Assembly (NCBI GenBank): GCA_001600615.1 | Contig: BCKK01000006.1 | Coordinates: 930,001-994,000, forward strand | Direction: 5' to 3' | Source: Dioszegia crocea | Lineage: Eukaryota > Basidiomycota > Tremellomycetes > Tremellales > Bulleribasidiaceae | DNA: 64,000 bases | Part shown: positions 35,901 to 48,852 of the stretch, one piece after another | How positions within the stretch are numbered: the stretch's first letter is position 1 | Layout: each line of letters begins with the position of its first letter | Position numbers and translations under genes: made by a program | The notes under the pieces: model-generated | Databases searched by the model: none | The model's input: only the letters and a program-made list of their open reading frames with translations | What the model was told of the DNA's origin: nothing

Positions 35901-36495
35901 CCTGTTTTGTCAGATTACGGCCAATATCATCGATTGCACGCTGACTTACCGTGAGCAAGGAATCCTAGGACACAGCAGGTTGTGATGATTGTCTGTAGCC
36001 CAGTTTTCTGATCAATCAGCCTGAATCCCGATACATGACGGCCATCAAGTCGCGCCATCAGCAGAAGCACACCCACCTTGAGAGCTCCAACATCAACGGC
36101 TTGAGACTACATTGGTCAGCTTGGTCAACGAGTTGCTACTCTAGGCTCAATAAAGCTCACATAATCTCGCAGCCAATTACCCTGCGAACGTCAGCATCAT
36201 CAAAATCACCAAGTTGGCTGGCAAACTCAAAAGGGTCCGAGCAGAAGCCAAGACTCACAAAGTACACTCTGCTCCTGTCTAGATTCGTAAACTTGACCGA
36301 CCGGCCAAACATCCCACCTCCCGCCGCCTTTGCCATATTCTGCAAAGCATCCTCGATATCACCATGACGGAAAGCTTTGCCTTCTAGGTATGAGTAAGAA
36401 GGGATATTACCTGCGCCAAAGGCGACGACGGTGGGGATGAGGGTGAGCGCCACGAGGCACAGGAAGAGGACGACGAGGGTTTGTCTCGACGGCAT
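32991..36495 (-). CDS. HET-C: HET-C family protein, Gly/Gln-rich with a basic C-terminal tail
   Basis: The start MPSRQTLVVLFLCLVALTLI opens a signal peptide, followed by FGAGNIPSYSYLEGKAFRHG, IEDALQNMAKAAGG and NWLRDYSQAVDVG, all hallmarks of the Het-C domain. Many short exons continue: HRTGMKNYIANEQGGW, LGRALHTLEDFSAHSNFVEL, GTFGGADFIHSLMSEAGDHL, WHDANSSDPTHSFLSKD and HPDFAKPNSQIQRMMLDTVR. The C-terminal third is Gly/Tyr/Gln-rich (GGYQQQQQQ). A final intron with a clear CTGAC branch joins to GQYGMEYRREEHGSGGG and a Lys/Glu/Gly tail ending GSGSDDSD. In Neurospora het-c alleles control heterokaryon incompatibility, while the conserved family also occurs where no incompatibility is known. An alternative unspliced end would stop at 33369-33367. 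The start position is accurate to about 1 nt. Confidence 0.9.
33655..33695 (-). repeat. CAG-type trinucleotide run encoding poly-Gln in HET-C
   Basis: On the plus strand TTGCTGCTGCTGCTGCTGCT-like sequence encodes a run of six to seven Gln on the minus strand. A second, shorter run lies near 33565. Confidence 0.7.
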
Positions 36496-37072
36496 AGTGG
36501 ATGGAGTGGGTGGGGTATGGAGTGTATAGGGATGTCTTCTATACGTTGATAGAAGGATGTATAGAAGCTGAATGATTGCACAGCGCTGTGTGAAGCTTGT
36601 TCGCTTTCGCTTTCGCTCATTCCGCGCGGGGCCCCAGTGACGCATGGCTGTCACGTGGCTTTCCTTATTCCATCCCTCCCCCTTATGTCACGTAAGCTGT
36701 CAACGCGTCGGTGTCTCAAAAGTAAACACAGGCCTCACCCAACCTGTATCGCATTGTCTGCCATCTATTCATCCTCCTTTGGGTGCACTTGCTTCTATAG
36801 CTCATCGGTCAGCATAACAGCAGACAGGAGCTGGATAAAGTGCAGAGGGACTCGTAAGTCGCACTTCATGTCTGCGCTCTTGCTGAAGCCGCCTGGACAA
36901 CCCTTTCGCCCGGACTTTTTGGCTGATTGCACAGACCCCATCGCATGTGTGGTCCAATAGACCTAGGAATCACACCTTACATCTGAGTAAGCAATTCTAT
37001 TCTTCTTTCAACATATCCTACCTCATTTCTCTGTCTGACACTCCAGTATAACGACCCGATACTTCACTCACC
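36496..37072. other. Divergent promoter interval HET-C / Num1
   Basis: About 575 nt between two divergent starts. Short open frames here have no domain and no splice set. The 40 nt before 37073 are C/T- and A-rich, as in other leaders of this window. Confidence 0.4.
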
Positions 37073-40000
37073 ATGTCGGACCCCTTTGGCTCCCCGTCAA
37101 AGTCGGTATCCCGACAACGATCCCGGCCCAATCTCTTACTTCCATTACCTGCCCTCCCCTCATCTCGATCACTAAACAGCATCACCCGCTCTCCCTCCCC
37201 TCCCCCCACGGCACTCACGATGAATGGCGAATCACTCAAACACCACTTGGCGACCCTTGTCGACCAGAAAGCGAGCCAATTACAAATGATTGGCCAGCTC
37301 GGATCGGAGATTCTTCGCCAGCAGCAGGAGCTCAATGAGCGTATGAAGGATCTGGATGAGGGGGAAGAGGAGGAGTTGGACGAGGGGACGAAGCGGGCTC
37401 TGAGGGATTTGGAGCTTGATGTGGGGAGATGGGAGAAGGATAATGATGATACGTTGAGAGAGATCGGGGGCAAGGTGAGCTCGTGAATACACCGCAAGTT
37501 TGTCTCAGCTGACTTTTAGGCTGCTATGACCGACCTCGCACCTTCAGCAGACGATACACAATCTTCCACCCTGACCCGACGACAGCGTAACGCTCAACAT
37601 CGCGCGTTGGATATGGAATTCGCCACGGAGATCGGCCAAAACCTACTTGCAGAAGTACGACGACTCCAAACTCTACTAGGCGAGCGGGACAAGGCCCTAG
37701 AGCGACTAAGCGAGGAGAAGGATAGCTGGGACGCAGAAAGAGGAGTTCTGGTGGCGACTGTACGAGCTGCAGAGAGCAGTGTTGGTGAGTTAGAAAATCC
37801 ATCGCGATTTGGGTCTCAAACTGACAAAGTAGACCGGTACAAAGAGGAAAATTGGAACCTCGAAGTCAACCTGCAAGAAATCCGCAATACCCATATCGAA
37901 ACCACCGAACAACTCCAAAAGATCGGGAATGAGCAATCCAGACTTACGAAATCTCTCGTATCCTCTCGCGAGCTTGCGGAGATGTATAAGACGGACGCGG
38001 AGAAGCATGCTCAGATGGTGGAGGATCTGCGTCAGCGACACGAGACGGAGATGGCGCAGGCTAGAAGGGCGACGGCGGGTTTGCAGCGAGAGCGAAGCGA
38101 CCTGCTTACTGAGTTGAATGGGGAGCGACAGCGGGCGATATCGGGCGTACGTGCACGTGCGTCTCGGGGTGGATCGGCAAGTCCGGCAGTCTACGTCAAT
38201 GGGAAAGAGAATGAAGAGGAGGATGATGATGATGTCTTTGGCGGTGGTCATCTCAGCCCTCGGAAACGACCCGGATTCGACGCCAACGATCAGGCACTGT
38301 CCCCTTCCCAACTATACGAATCGGACTTTGGGACGCCGGATCCTACTCCTTCCAAGGACAAGGGGTATAACCGATCTCCACTCGGCGAAATGTACGTTAA
38401 TGAGATTGACGAGTTGCGATCGAATCTCGAGCAGGCGCAAGCTGAGATTGACCGGTTGAAGCGGGAGAAGGCAGGGATGGGGGCAGCGGATGAATTTGGT
38501 GTCCAGACGCCTGGCGATGAAGATGAGGGAGAAGGGGAGTTTGGAGCTGTATCGGGCCGAGGAAGAGGATCGATGCGCGGGAGAAGAGGCAGAGGGCGGG
38601 CAATCGCAGCTAGCCTTAGTCGGAAATTCGGATTCAACCGTACCCCCTCCAACCTCTCCAACGCGGGTGATCGCTCATTCGACTCAATGTCGTCCGGTAC
38701 GCCCGACCTCCTGCGTACCCGTGCTATCGGGTCAATGGACTCTCCACTCTCATCTTCCCCTCATTCGGAGCATGATCTCCGCCAGATGGACTCTCTCGAT
38801 AGCCTCCACCTCGCTCCCAAGGGCGCACTGTCAGACGAGCTGGCTCTAGGTATGGGCCACCCTAACTCTTTCGACCTGCCCACTGCGGTGTCTGACGCGC
38901 CAAGCTTCATGTCTACCCACCCTACCGATTCTACTATATCCGAATTAACAACTCCCCGTCTCGCCCAATTCCCTGCCGACGCCCAAACCGACCCTGCCTC
39001 CCCTGCAGCCGGCGAGCGAACACCTACCAAGTCGCACGGCGCACTACCCCCGAGCAAAATGTACGAGTCGATGACTCGGTCGTCATCTATCGAAGATGGT
39101 TTAACGACCGATACGGACGATGCGGACTTTACCGACGCTCGCGAATCGGTCGGTACACTCACGCCTAGCCAGTCCCACGCCGATTTGACAGACGCGTATG
39201 CTACAGGTCAGGAATGGCATACTGCGGCCGAAAGCTCAGCGGGCGAGTCTTCAGATGAAGAAGAGAGGGATCGAACGAGGACATTCTCAGGTCCTGCCGG
39301 GGCATTTGCTGCTGGTGCGGCTGGTGGAAGCTGGATGGCCAGAAGAATGGCCAGTAGGGAGACGATGGCACAGCCTCGGACGGTTGAGGTGGAGCGGATC
39401 GTCGAGAGAATTGTGGAAGTTCCTGTTGATCGGATTGTGGAAGTTCCGGTTGACAGGATCGTGGAGAGGGTGGTGGAGGTGCCGGTAGACCGGATTGTGG
39501 AGAAGATTGTGGAGGTGGAGAAGAGGGTGGAAGTGCCCTTTGAGACGATCAGGGAGGTGGAGAAGATTGTTGAAGTGGAGAAGAGGGTCGAAGTGCCTGT
39601 TCCATTCGAGGTGATTAAGGAAGTGGAAGTCATCAGAGAGGTTGAGAAGAGGGTAGAGGTGCCTGTGGAAGTCATCAAGGAGGTGGAGCGAATTGTGGAA
39701 GTTGAGAAACGGATCGAAGTGCCCGTCGAGGTCATTGTCGAGAAGAGGGTCGAGGTGCCGGTGGAGGTGGAGAAGATAGTGGAGAAGGAAGTCATCGTCG
39801 AAAAGATCGTCAATGTCGAAGTACCCGTCGACCGAATCGTCGAAGTTGAAAAGATTGTCGAACGAATCGTCGAAGTTGAGAAAATCATCAATGTCGAAAT
39901 TCCCATCGATCGGATTATCGAAGTTGAGAAACGGGTCGAAATCCCAGTTGATCGAATTGTCGAAATTGAAAAGATCGTGGAGCGCATTGTCGAAGTGCCC

Positions 40001-43000
40001 AAGATTGAATATCAAGAACGGATCGTTGAGGTTGAGAAGCCTGTCGATCGAATCGTTTATGTCGATCGGGACGTTGAGCGGATTGTGGAGGTTGAGAAGC
40101 CGGTCGAGAAGATTGTGCATGTGGATAGGGAGGTGGAGAAGGTTGTGGATCGGCATGTGGAAGTGCCGGTGGAGAGGATTGTGGAGGTTGAGAAGAGGGT
40201 GGAAGTACCTGTTGAGGTCATCAGGGAAGTGGAGAGGATTGTGGAAGTTGAGAAGAGGGTTGAGGTGCCTGTGCCCTTCGAGGTGATTAAGGAGGTGGAG
40301 AGGATTGTGGAGGTTGAGAAGAGGGTAGAAGTGCCTGTTGAGGTGATCAGGGAGGTTGAGAAGATTGTTGAGGTTGAGAAGCGAGTGGAGGTGCCTGTTG
40401 AGGTCATCAGGGAGGTGGAGCGGATAGTTGAGGTCGAGAAGAGGGTGGAGGTACCGGTACCGTTCGAAGTAATCAAGGAGGTCGAGAAGATTGTCGAAGT
40501 GGAGAAGAGAGTAGAGGTACCGGTCCCCTTCGAAGTAATCAAGGAGGTCGAGAAGATTGTTGAGGTGGAGAAGAGGGTGGAAGTGCCCGTGGAGGTCATT
40601 GTTGAGAAACGGGTTGAAGTGCCCGTGGAGGTGATTAGGGAAGTTGAGAGGATTGTGGAGGTGGAGAAGAGAGTAGAAGTGCCCGTGGAAGTCATAAGGG
40701 AAGTTGAGAAGATTGTCGAGGTGGAGAAACGGGTAGAAGTACCTGTTCCCTTTGAGGTCATTAGGGAGGTGGAGAAGCGGGTCGAGGTGCCCGTAGAGGT
40801 CATTCGCGAGGTGGTGGTGGAGAAGATTGTGGAGGTTGAAAAACGGGTCGAGGTGCCTGTACCATTCGAGGTGATTCGGGAAGTGGAGAAGATTGTCGAG
40901 GTTGAGAAGCGGGTAGAGGTACCGGTACCTTTCGAGGTGGAACGAATCGTTGAGCGGATCGTCGAAGTACCCGTCGACCGAATTGTCGAGCGTGTAGTAA
41001 CCATCACTGCACCCGCCCCCGAACCCTCACCCGCCCTCTCCCGATCAATCCAAAATGACACTTCCTCCCAAACCGACATTATCCCCGCACTCGGTCCATC
41101 CCTCATCAGCCCTCCACCCGATTTGGGAATGTTCAGAATTAGCTCTGGGGCGAATTACGATTTCCTCAAAGCTCCTCCTTCCCCCGCTTCCACTTCTACC
41201 ACCGTCAAGAACCGACGGGTATCTACTGAGACATTCGGCGGAAGGGCAGAGAATGAAGTTTCAGTCTCTGGTCTACCTGTCCCTCGATCTGCCGCTGCGG
41301 CGTATATCGACGGACTACCTTCTACCCTTACTTCCCCCGACCTTACTCGACCTCCAACAATGAATCTCCCTCCTCCTCCTTCGAACCCACCACCTGCAGG
41401 TCTTGCTAAACATATGTCTACTTCCCCATCCTCCGTCCCGCCCCGACCTCAATCACCCCCACCCGCCGATTTCACCCGGAACACCACCAAGAAGCGTCTA
41501 TCTAAACCTCCGCCTACGGCCGCCGGGTCTGCTATGCGCGCATCTGAAATGGGACCCCCTCTCAGCGTGTCCCGCCAGACGTCAAATAGCAGTTTCCGGA
41601 ATGGAAATACTGAGCCGTCGACACCGAAGGGTGACCCAACTGCGTGGATGAAATCGCGCGAATCGGTTAAAAAGCACGCTACAAAGGTCATCTCGAGCCA
41701 GCCTGGGTTGGGATACCAGTCAGCCACGTCGAGCTTCTCTGAAGCTATGCACGGGCGCGACCCGTCTTTGTCCTCGGTCGAATCGGTCATTCCGCCCGGA
41801 AGTAGGAATAAGGCCAGTATGGGATCTACAGATCCCGCAGTGATTCATGCGATTACACAGACGATGATTGGGGAGTACCTGTGGAAGTACACGCGGCGGA
41901 CATTGGGCCGGGGTCAGAGTGGGAATCGGCACCAGAGATATTTCTGGATTCATCCGTACACCAAGACGCTGTACTGGGGCGAGGAAGATCCAGGAAGTTC
42001 AGTCGCGAGCGAGTCAAAGGCCAAGTCTGGTAAGTTGTCTCATTGTCGGCATTTTACCGGACTCAGCTCACGCCTCAGTGTACATTTCCAGTATCAAGAC
42101 TATCGATGATAATAATCCCTTGCCGCCTGGATTATACAACAAGAGCATCATTGTTGCGACGCCCGGACGGGAGATTCAATTCACCGCGCCAAATAAGGAC
42201 AGGCACGATTTGTGGCTATCAGTGAGTTTTTATCCCTTCTTCGTATTCGCTGTGAGCTGATTCTCAGGCACTTCAATTCCTGCTGCAACAGCAGAACGGT
42301 GTTTCCCCCAATGGCGATGTCGCCCAGACTACCGTCCGCCAGACTTCAATTCGCCAGCCTCTCGGACCAGTAGATGAGCAAGGGCGTCTGACTTCCACAC
42401 CCAAAACTCCCGCAGCGAACACTGGGCCTAAATCCCCAATGTCCATGCGGTCATTCCGAAGTGACAACCGCTCGCTAAATTCCACTACGCCAAAGGCACT
42501 TCGGAGCGCCTCGTCCATGTCTCACCGACCACCTTCTACGCTCGGTAAAAGATCCGGAACGGCCGCGTATGATTATTGGGAGAGATACACTGCCCGTCAT
42601 GCTGTGCCTGAGACGTATCATGGTGGACATAGGTTCAAGGGGGATTACAAGGCCAAGGGGCCGGATGATTTCGATGTGGTCGATCGACAAGAAGGCGATG
42701 ATCAGGATGAGTCATTTGAAGGAGTGGATAATGTCAGAGGTAAGCTATAGTTGAAACCTCAAAGTTCAGGCAGCTGACATCTTTAGCATGCTGCGATGGT
42801 AAACACCTCGTCGGCGATCACAAGCATCACCACTCGCACCGTGTCGAACGATCCCAAACGCCCGCCAGTCAAACTCCTTCGGTCCGTGCATGGTCAATGG
42901 CCAGTCGGAGAAAGAGCACGGCGACGGGTAGACCTACTGCCGCGTCATTGTTTGGGATGAGACGTGATGGGGATGTAGATGGGGATAGCATCAATGCGAG

Positions 43001-43085
43001 CGTGCGCACGGCGGATAAGAGCAGGAGTAGGAGTGCTATGGGTTTTAGGGAAGGGACGGCTACGCCTACACCAGCGGCGCGATGA
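37073..43085 (+). CDS. NUM1: Num1/ApsA/Mcp5-type cortical anchor with giant repeat and PH domain
   Basis: The start MSDPFGSPSKSVSRQRSRP opens a Ser/Pro lead and a coiled coil, then after an intron LDMEFATEIGQNLLAEVRRL QTLLGERDKALE, which is the conserved Num1/ApsA N-terminal coiled-coil motif. Disordered Ser/Thr-rich sequence (38200-39370) precedes a repeat of over 500 residues made of VEVEKRVEVPVEVIREVEKI-like units (39385-40990). A Pro/Ser-rich stretch follows, then the C-terminal PH domain: HAITQTMIGEYLWKYTRR, HQRYFWIHPYTKTLYWGEED, ISSIKTIDDN, SIIVATPGREIQFTAPNKDR and DLWLSALQFLL. The last exon is His/Ser/Arg-rich, ending TPAAR. In yeasts Num1 binds PI(4,5)P2 at the cell cortex and anchors dynein and mitochondria. 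The protein is about 1900 residues. The PH domain was read across two small introns near 42.03 and 42.22 kb. Confidence 0.9.
39385..40990 (+). repeat. Long degenerate coding repeat in Num1 (V/E/K/R/P units)
   Basis: Core units VEKIVEVEKRVEVPV, VEVIREVERI and VPVPFEVIKEVE alternate over about 535 residues with no stop. Codons differ between units (GTG/GTC/GTT, GAG/GAA), so the repeat is protein-level ancient with partial recent homogenisation. It forces long open frames on the antisense strand that are not genes. Confidence 0.9.
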
Positions 43086-43503
43086 GTAATTTATAAGAGG
43101 GAGGGGAGATTATATTTAGTGTGCCGAGTTTGGGCGATTTGGGAGTCGTGGATCTGTACATGATGATTTTCTTGATTGATTGCGCTCCGTCTTTTCTTTT
43201 CATGGGTGGATTTCTGCTCCTTGTAGGTCTGCTCATACAGAGTGCAATTCACATTATTACCATCATCAGCCCGGAGGTGTAGCCCGACCTAGTGCGGATC
43301 CCGGTCTAGATTTCTGGCTGGGGTTGGGTAGGGATGGAAGGGCTGGGATGGGATGGGATGGAATGGGTCACTAAGGCGGATAGCTTGTTTGACTAGGCCT
43401 ATTGGAGATGGGGTGATACATCAAGATGGCCAACCTACAACATTGACGCACAAGGACCGACAGCCAGAGACAACCAGAGACGATTCCCCATTCAAATTAC
43501 TCC
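43086..43503. other. Convergent 3' interval Num1 / Ste6-like
   Basis: About 420 nt holding both 3' ends. It includes a GGGATGGGATG-type run at 43325-43372. No gene was recognised. Confidence 0.45.
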
Positions 43504-46500
43504 TCACTCCCATTCTCCCATCTTCATCAACTGCGCAAACACCCCACCTCTCGCTACAAGCTCATCAAACGCTCCATCCTCCGCCACTCTCCCTTCGCCA
43601 AGGCATATAATCCTATCGCACCGCTTCATAGCCTCGACCGAATGAGTAATGAATATAGTAGTGCGAGTCTAAGGATCAGCTCAGCCACTCAGACTTTACA
43701 CCTAATCGCAACACTCACATCTTTAATCTTGACAATAGTATCCAGGATAGCCCGTTGATTATCCACGTCAAGCGCACTAGTCGCCTCGTCCAGTATGAGA
43801 ATACTACTCCTCCTCACAAGCGCCCTCGCAATCTGCAATCTCTGCGCCTGTCCACCCGAAATCAAACTCGCATTTTCTCCAAGATTGGTATCATACCCGT
43901 CCGGCAGACTCATGATGAATTCATGAATATTTGCCGCCTTTGCCGCCCGTTGAATTTCACCAATAGGGATTTCAAGTCCATAGGCTATATTGTCCGAAAC
44001 GGACGAATCGAAGAGGTTGGCAGATTGCGAAACGACTGCGACGTGATTTCGTAACCAGGTGATATCGGCCGAAGCGAGATCGTGCCTGTCCATCCGGATA
44101 CTACCGTCTGTAGGCTCGTATAACCGTTGGAGGAGGGCAGCGATGGTGGATTTACCAGATCCGGAGGGACCGACAATGGCGATACATTCTCCGGGATCGA
44201 TATGGAAGGATGCGCCAGTCAAGACGGGTACGTCTGGGCGGGTGGGGTAGTTGAAGTTGACAGAGTCAAAGTGGATAGTGCCGGAGATGGGGAATCGGAG
44301 AGAGCCTGAGGACTCGGAAGTCGTGGTGGTTGATAGATGATATAGGCGATTAAAGTCCCGTGCGGCAACTTTGACAGTCGCCATCATGGGAACTGAGGGT
44401 CAGCTTGAAGTTGCATCAACAGATGCCAAAGAACTTACTGAAATCTAGTGCTTGACTTCCGAATGTCAACGAGAAGAGGACAAGGTTGAAGACCATCAAC
44501 ATCTCCGAGTAGTTCATGACGTTTGAGAGGATAAACAAGCAGCCGACCCAAGAGAGCAGAGCTGAAGCGTCAGCAATCGGGCTTAAACGCAGTGCCCAAG
44601 ACTTACCCATAGCTACCAAAGGCAAAGCCGCACTAGCGCCTTCTCCAATAGCAATGAAGAATCCAGTATTCTTGCCTGTCCGTTCCGCCGCCGTAGCCTG
44701 CTCTCCAAACTTTTCGCGGAAGACACTTTCCAGGCCCATTGCGCGAATACCTCGGATACTGGATACACTCTGCCCTAATCAGCTCAATCTCCTCGACAAA
44801 AGACCGAAGAAGGCAGCTTACCTCGTAGAACAGCTTGGCCACCCTATCCCTCGTCACCTTATTCATCGACTCCGCCCGCCCGACCAGTATCTCATTCGCC
44901 ACCACAATCCCGCCATACACCGGTGCGAGCGCCAATCCGACCAAGGTCAACTTCCACTGTACCACCATAGCCCATATAAGCCCCAGACTAAGCATGCTGA
45001 CAAACACAACGAATTTGCCGGCGATTTGCGAGACGAGTGTTCGCATATCGTCTACATCTTTGATTAGATGTTGGACAAGCTGGGATGGGGAGTTGTAAGA
45101 TTCATCAAAGAAGGCCTTATCTTGCGAGAGGACCTTCCTAAATGCGTCCGAACGGATTTGGGACGTCCAGTGAGCCGAGACAGACTGTAACGCGGCGACT
45201 TGGGCATAATTGGCTAAAGCCTGAGCTGCCGATATGCCTAGGACGGTAAGAGCCGTGGTGGTGAGAGATGGATCGATACCGCCTCCAGCGACGATTTGCA
45301 TTAGGCGAGTAAGTTGACTCGCCCAGATAGGGGTGGAGATACCGTGTGCTAAAGACCCGATAAGACCGATGATGAAGAGCCATTTTTTCGGTAGGAGGGG
45401 GAGGTTGGCGAGGAGGATTCGGGCGATACCGGGGATTGGACCGAGATGGTCTTGGGAGTCGGATTTTTGGGCATCGAGAGCAGGGACAGTCGAGACGATG
45501 TCAACATCGGGGAACTTTAAATCGTCGTCGTCATTGTTATCCCGCTTCTGTGGCCAGGTGGAATATCGTTGACTGCCCGGCCGACCGATAGGCGAGGCAT
45601 GGACCATACTCTTCCGAGTAGAATATGGGGTGCCCTCAAAGCTACCTTGCCGACTCATCCGACTTCCAGGCCGAGAGAGCGGCTGGTGGAAGCTCGTCCG
45701 GCTTCCTCCCATGTAGGCAAGGGAAGACGTACTTCCGGGCCGATAGAGGTCGTTTGGCGCCCACGATAACCGTTTTTGCGCGGTAGACATGGGTCTTGAC
45801 CTGAAAGCAGATGTTGATATCCCCCTCGGGTCTTCCTTGTCCTTCTTGACATCCATAGTGGAGAATCTCGTCCCCTTGGAGTATTCCTCCAAAATATCAA
45901 AGTACGCCAAACTCTGCGGTCGACCGATCAGACTGGGCGTACTAGCCCGCATGATGCTTCCGGGCCGAGACGCCATCCGCTCTTCATACTCCAATATCTC
46001 CTCCGCCATCCCTTCATCCATTTCCTCAATCGTGATTTTTGGCGGTAAGGGCTCGATAGCTTGTTGCGCCGCCATTCCAGCAAATGTCCCCAACTCTGCC
46101 CCGTGCATCGGACTTTGGCGCATGAGATCCGAGCGGAATCCTTGCTCAGCGACAATGCCGTCTTTCATGACGTAGACAAAGTCATCAGAGACGATTTGGG
46201 ACAGGTCGTGAGTGATGACGATGGTCGTGCGATTCTGGCGCCAAGATTTGATGTTCTCAAAGACGGCGACGCGGGATGAAGCATCTAGGGCTGAGGTAGC
46301 TTCGTCTGTCATGTCAGCTTAGGTACGGTATAGCTTTGTTTAACACTATAAAACTCACCCAGAATGAGAACGGTCGGATCCCTAATCCTTGCTCTGGCGA
46401 TGGCCATCCTCTGCCTCTGACCTCCACTCAGACTACTACCGCCAGTCCCCAACCGGGTCTCATACCCCTCCGGTAAAGACAAGATGAAGTCGTGAATCAT

Positions 46501-48852
46501 TGCCATCCGACACGCCTGAACCACCTCATCCCTCGTTACATCCTTCGGTTTCCTGACATCGCCCTTCCCACTGACCGCCGCTCCCGCCAGGCCCAAAGCG
46601 ACATTGTCATGTATGGACATGTCGAAGAGTATACATCCCTGCTGCACTGCTGCAATGTGCTCGCAAGTGTAGCTCTCATCGAGATATGCGAATGACTGGT
46701 TGTCGAGTGTGATATCGCCGGTATCGGGCATATAGAGTTTGAGCAGCAATTGGGCAATGGTGGATTTACCGGAACCCGAACCGCCGACGACAAATGTCGT
46801 TTCGCCGGGAGGGATAAAGAGTGTGATGTCGCGCAGTACGAGGCTTTCGGGGCGGGAAGGATAGGCGAAGGAGATTGACCGTAAGTTGAATTCACCGTGA
46901 CACCGCTGTGGCCTTATTTTGGCCATGCTCGTAGGTCTAGCATGACCAGAATTCCGACCTCCGAATGTAGCGGTAGCAGGGGATGTGACTGGAGAAAAGG
47001 GATTACCAGGTTGAGATCGAGTGGGATAGTCTTGGATGACTGTCAAAAGTGACGCCAGGGACATTTTGGCCTTTGTCAAATCGGTCAAGCAGGGGACGGT
47101 CTGTTGGAGGTAGGTAGCAGCGAGCAACGCTGCCCAGAAAACAGTCATGACTGCCCCTGCTGTGGCTGTACCTTCTCGGACGACCTTGGCGCCATACCAG
47201 AATCCCGAAACGAAGGTGCCCATGATGAGGAAATCGGTCATTGATAGACTAAATCCCCAGAGCAGGGCCTGCTTGACCAGAATACCCTTGACACGCTCAA
47301 TGATTCGGTTGAACCGGACGGATTCGGCGGCCTGGGCATTGTGCGCCTTGACAGTGGCGATGGCGTTGGTTGATCGTTCCACGTCTGTGGACGCCTCGGC
47401 GAATGCGCGACGCTCGCCTGCGTACAGTGGAGCGGCAAGGATTTGGGTTATGATTTGGAGGATGACGACGAGGGGGATAGTGCAGAGGGAAACGAGGGCG
47501 AGGACGGGGGCTCGATATAGCGCGAGGGCGAAGCAAAAGACAAATGCGCAAAAGTATTGAACAAAGTTGCCGAGGGTGTGGGCTGTTCCCGATCGGACAT
47601 CGTCTGTTTCCCTGATGATCAGCTTGAGACCTGTGAAAGAGTAACAAAAAGCTCACTTGGTAAACTTTGCCATCAATCCTCCAGCTCCGATAGATTCCCC
47701 TTCAATCATATCATCCTCCCTTAATCCCATCCCCAGATCAAACCACTCCATCTGCTTGATTTGAACACCCTCAAATACCTTCTTCCGCAGTTTTGAAGCA
47801 ATAACCTCGCCATGCCAATGCCAAACCACCGTCTTGGCATAGTTGATCACAACGGCATATAATCCCGCCAAAGCCAGGAGCACCGTCTGTTCCCTTACAC
47901 CGCTTAGCATAGCGTCTCTTTGCGCCTGAGTCGCTGATCCCGTTACGAGGGGATATGCTCCCATAATCTGGAAGATGTCGCCGATGACTTTGGACATGAA
48001 TGGTGGGGTGAGTGCAGCGGCTACCGAGAGGATACAGCCGGGGAGTAGGATGAGGATGTATTCGCGTCGACTGGAGAGGGACAGGAGGAGGCGGAAGCGA
48101 GGTCGAATAGGCGGAGGACCAGAGGGAGGTAGGGGTGCAGAAGCGGGTATATCAACTTCGCCATGGTAAAGATCTGGGTGGTCTTGTAATGTCGAAAAGG
48201 GGATAACAGTCTGAGATGGGTATAAAGATCTTCTCTTCTCCGAGATATACGCCGGTTCCTCTAGATCGCCACCGAAGTCTAGCTCTTCTTTGTAGTCGCC
48301 TTTATCCTGACCCATCCCAGTCAAATACCCCGGCATTGTCCGTTGACGAGTGTAGGGACTCGAGTAGTCCTCATCCGCCAGCGACTCTGTGCCGAGGGTG
48401 ATGGAATGACGATCGTGGAAGGGTGACTCCTTTTTCGGCCCAGTGGGCGTGAGGTTCCGAGCGGGAGATGGGGAGATGGTGCGAAGCTCAACGACTTCGT
48501 TGAGTCTCGCCTGGTATGAGCCTGGAGGGGTAGAGTAGGGATTAAACGTCTGAGGGGGTGTGGGAGGGATAGCGGTGTTGATCGCCTGAATAGTGGTAGA
48601 TACCGAGTCTGTTCGCCTGTGAGAACCAGTGGTGGGATAGGTCCGGCTGATCTCGTGTCGGAGTGGGGTGGGGGATTGGTAGACCAGTCGGGAAAGTGGG
48701 GGGTATCGAGAATCGGGAGTCGATGGGCGGGAGTCGGTACGAGGTCGATTGAATGCTGGAGAGGGGGCGTTGTCGTTATGTGATGGACTGCGAGTAGGGG
48801 TAGAAGGGCGAGAGATAGAAGGCGAGCCAGAACGAGGAAGTGTGTGTGTCAT
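43504..48852 (-). CDS. STE6: Ste6-like full-length ABC (MDR type) transporter, candidate pheromone exporter
   Basis: A TMD-NBD-TMD-NBD protein. The N-terminus (from 48852) is a Ser/Pro/Arg-rich extension of about 250 residues before the first helix (REYILILLPGCILSVAAALT). NBD1: Walker A VGGSGSGKST, Q-loop AAVQQGCILFD, signature SLSGGQRQRMAIARA, Walker B and D-loop VLILDEATSALDASSR, H-loop IVITHDLS. A long Ser/Arg linker follows (46080-45450), then the second membrane domain. NBD2: VGPSGSGKST, signature LISGGQAQRLQIARALVR, ILILDEATSALDVDNQ and IFITHSVEAMKRCDRI. It ends MKMGEWE with TGA at 43506-43504. Both ATP sites look intact. In fungi this clade includes the exporter of farnesylated mating peptide; the assignment to pheromone rather than drug export is inferred from overall similarity and the Ste6-like linker. 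Confidence 0.85.

Noticed and set aside
39208..40156. Two further minus-strand open frames (Thr/Ser-rich and His/Asp/Leu-rich)
   Set aside because: These are also shadows of the Num1 repeat in the other antisense frames.
39385..40990. Regular repeats resembling an array
   Set aside because: They are degenerate coding units without spacers or conserved repeat length, so not a CRISPR array; a fungal origin also makes that implausible.
40057..41106. 349-codon minus-strand open frame of TSTRFSTSTIFSTS-like units
   Set aside because: It is the reverse strand of the Num1 repeat. Openness follows from the biased codons of the sense repeat.
43325..43372. GGGATGGGATG run as a possible telomere-like or satellite element
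   Set aside because: It is under 50 nt and imperfect, in a 3' interval between convergent genes; simple low complexity.
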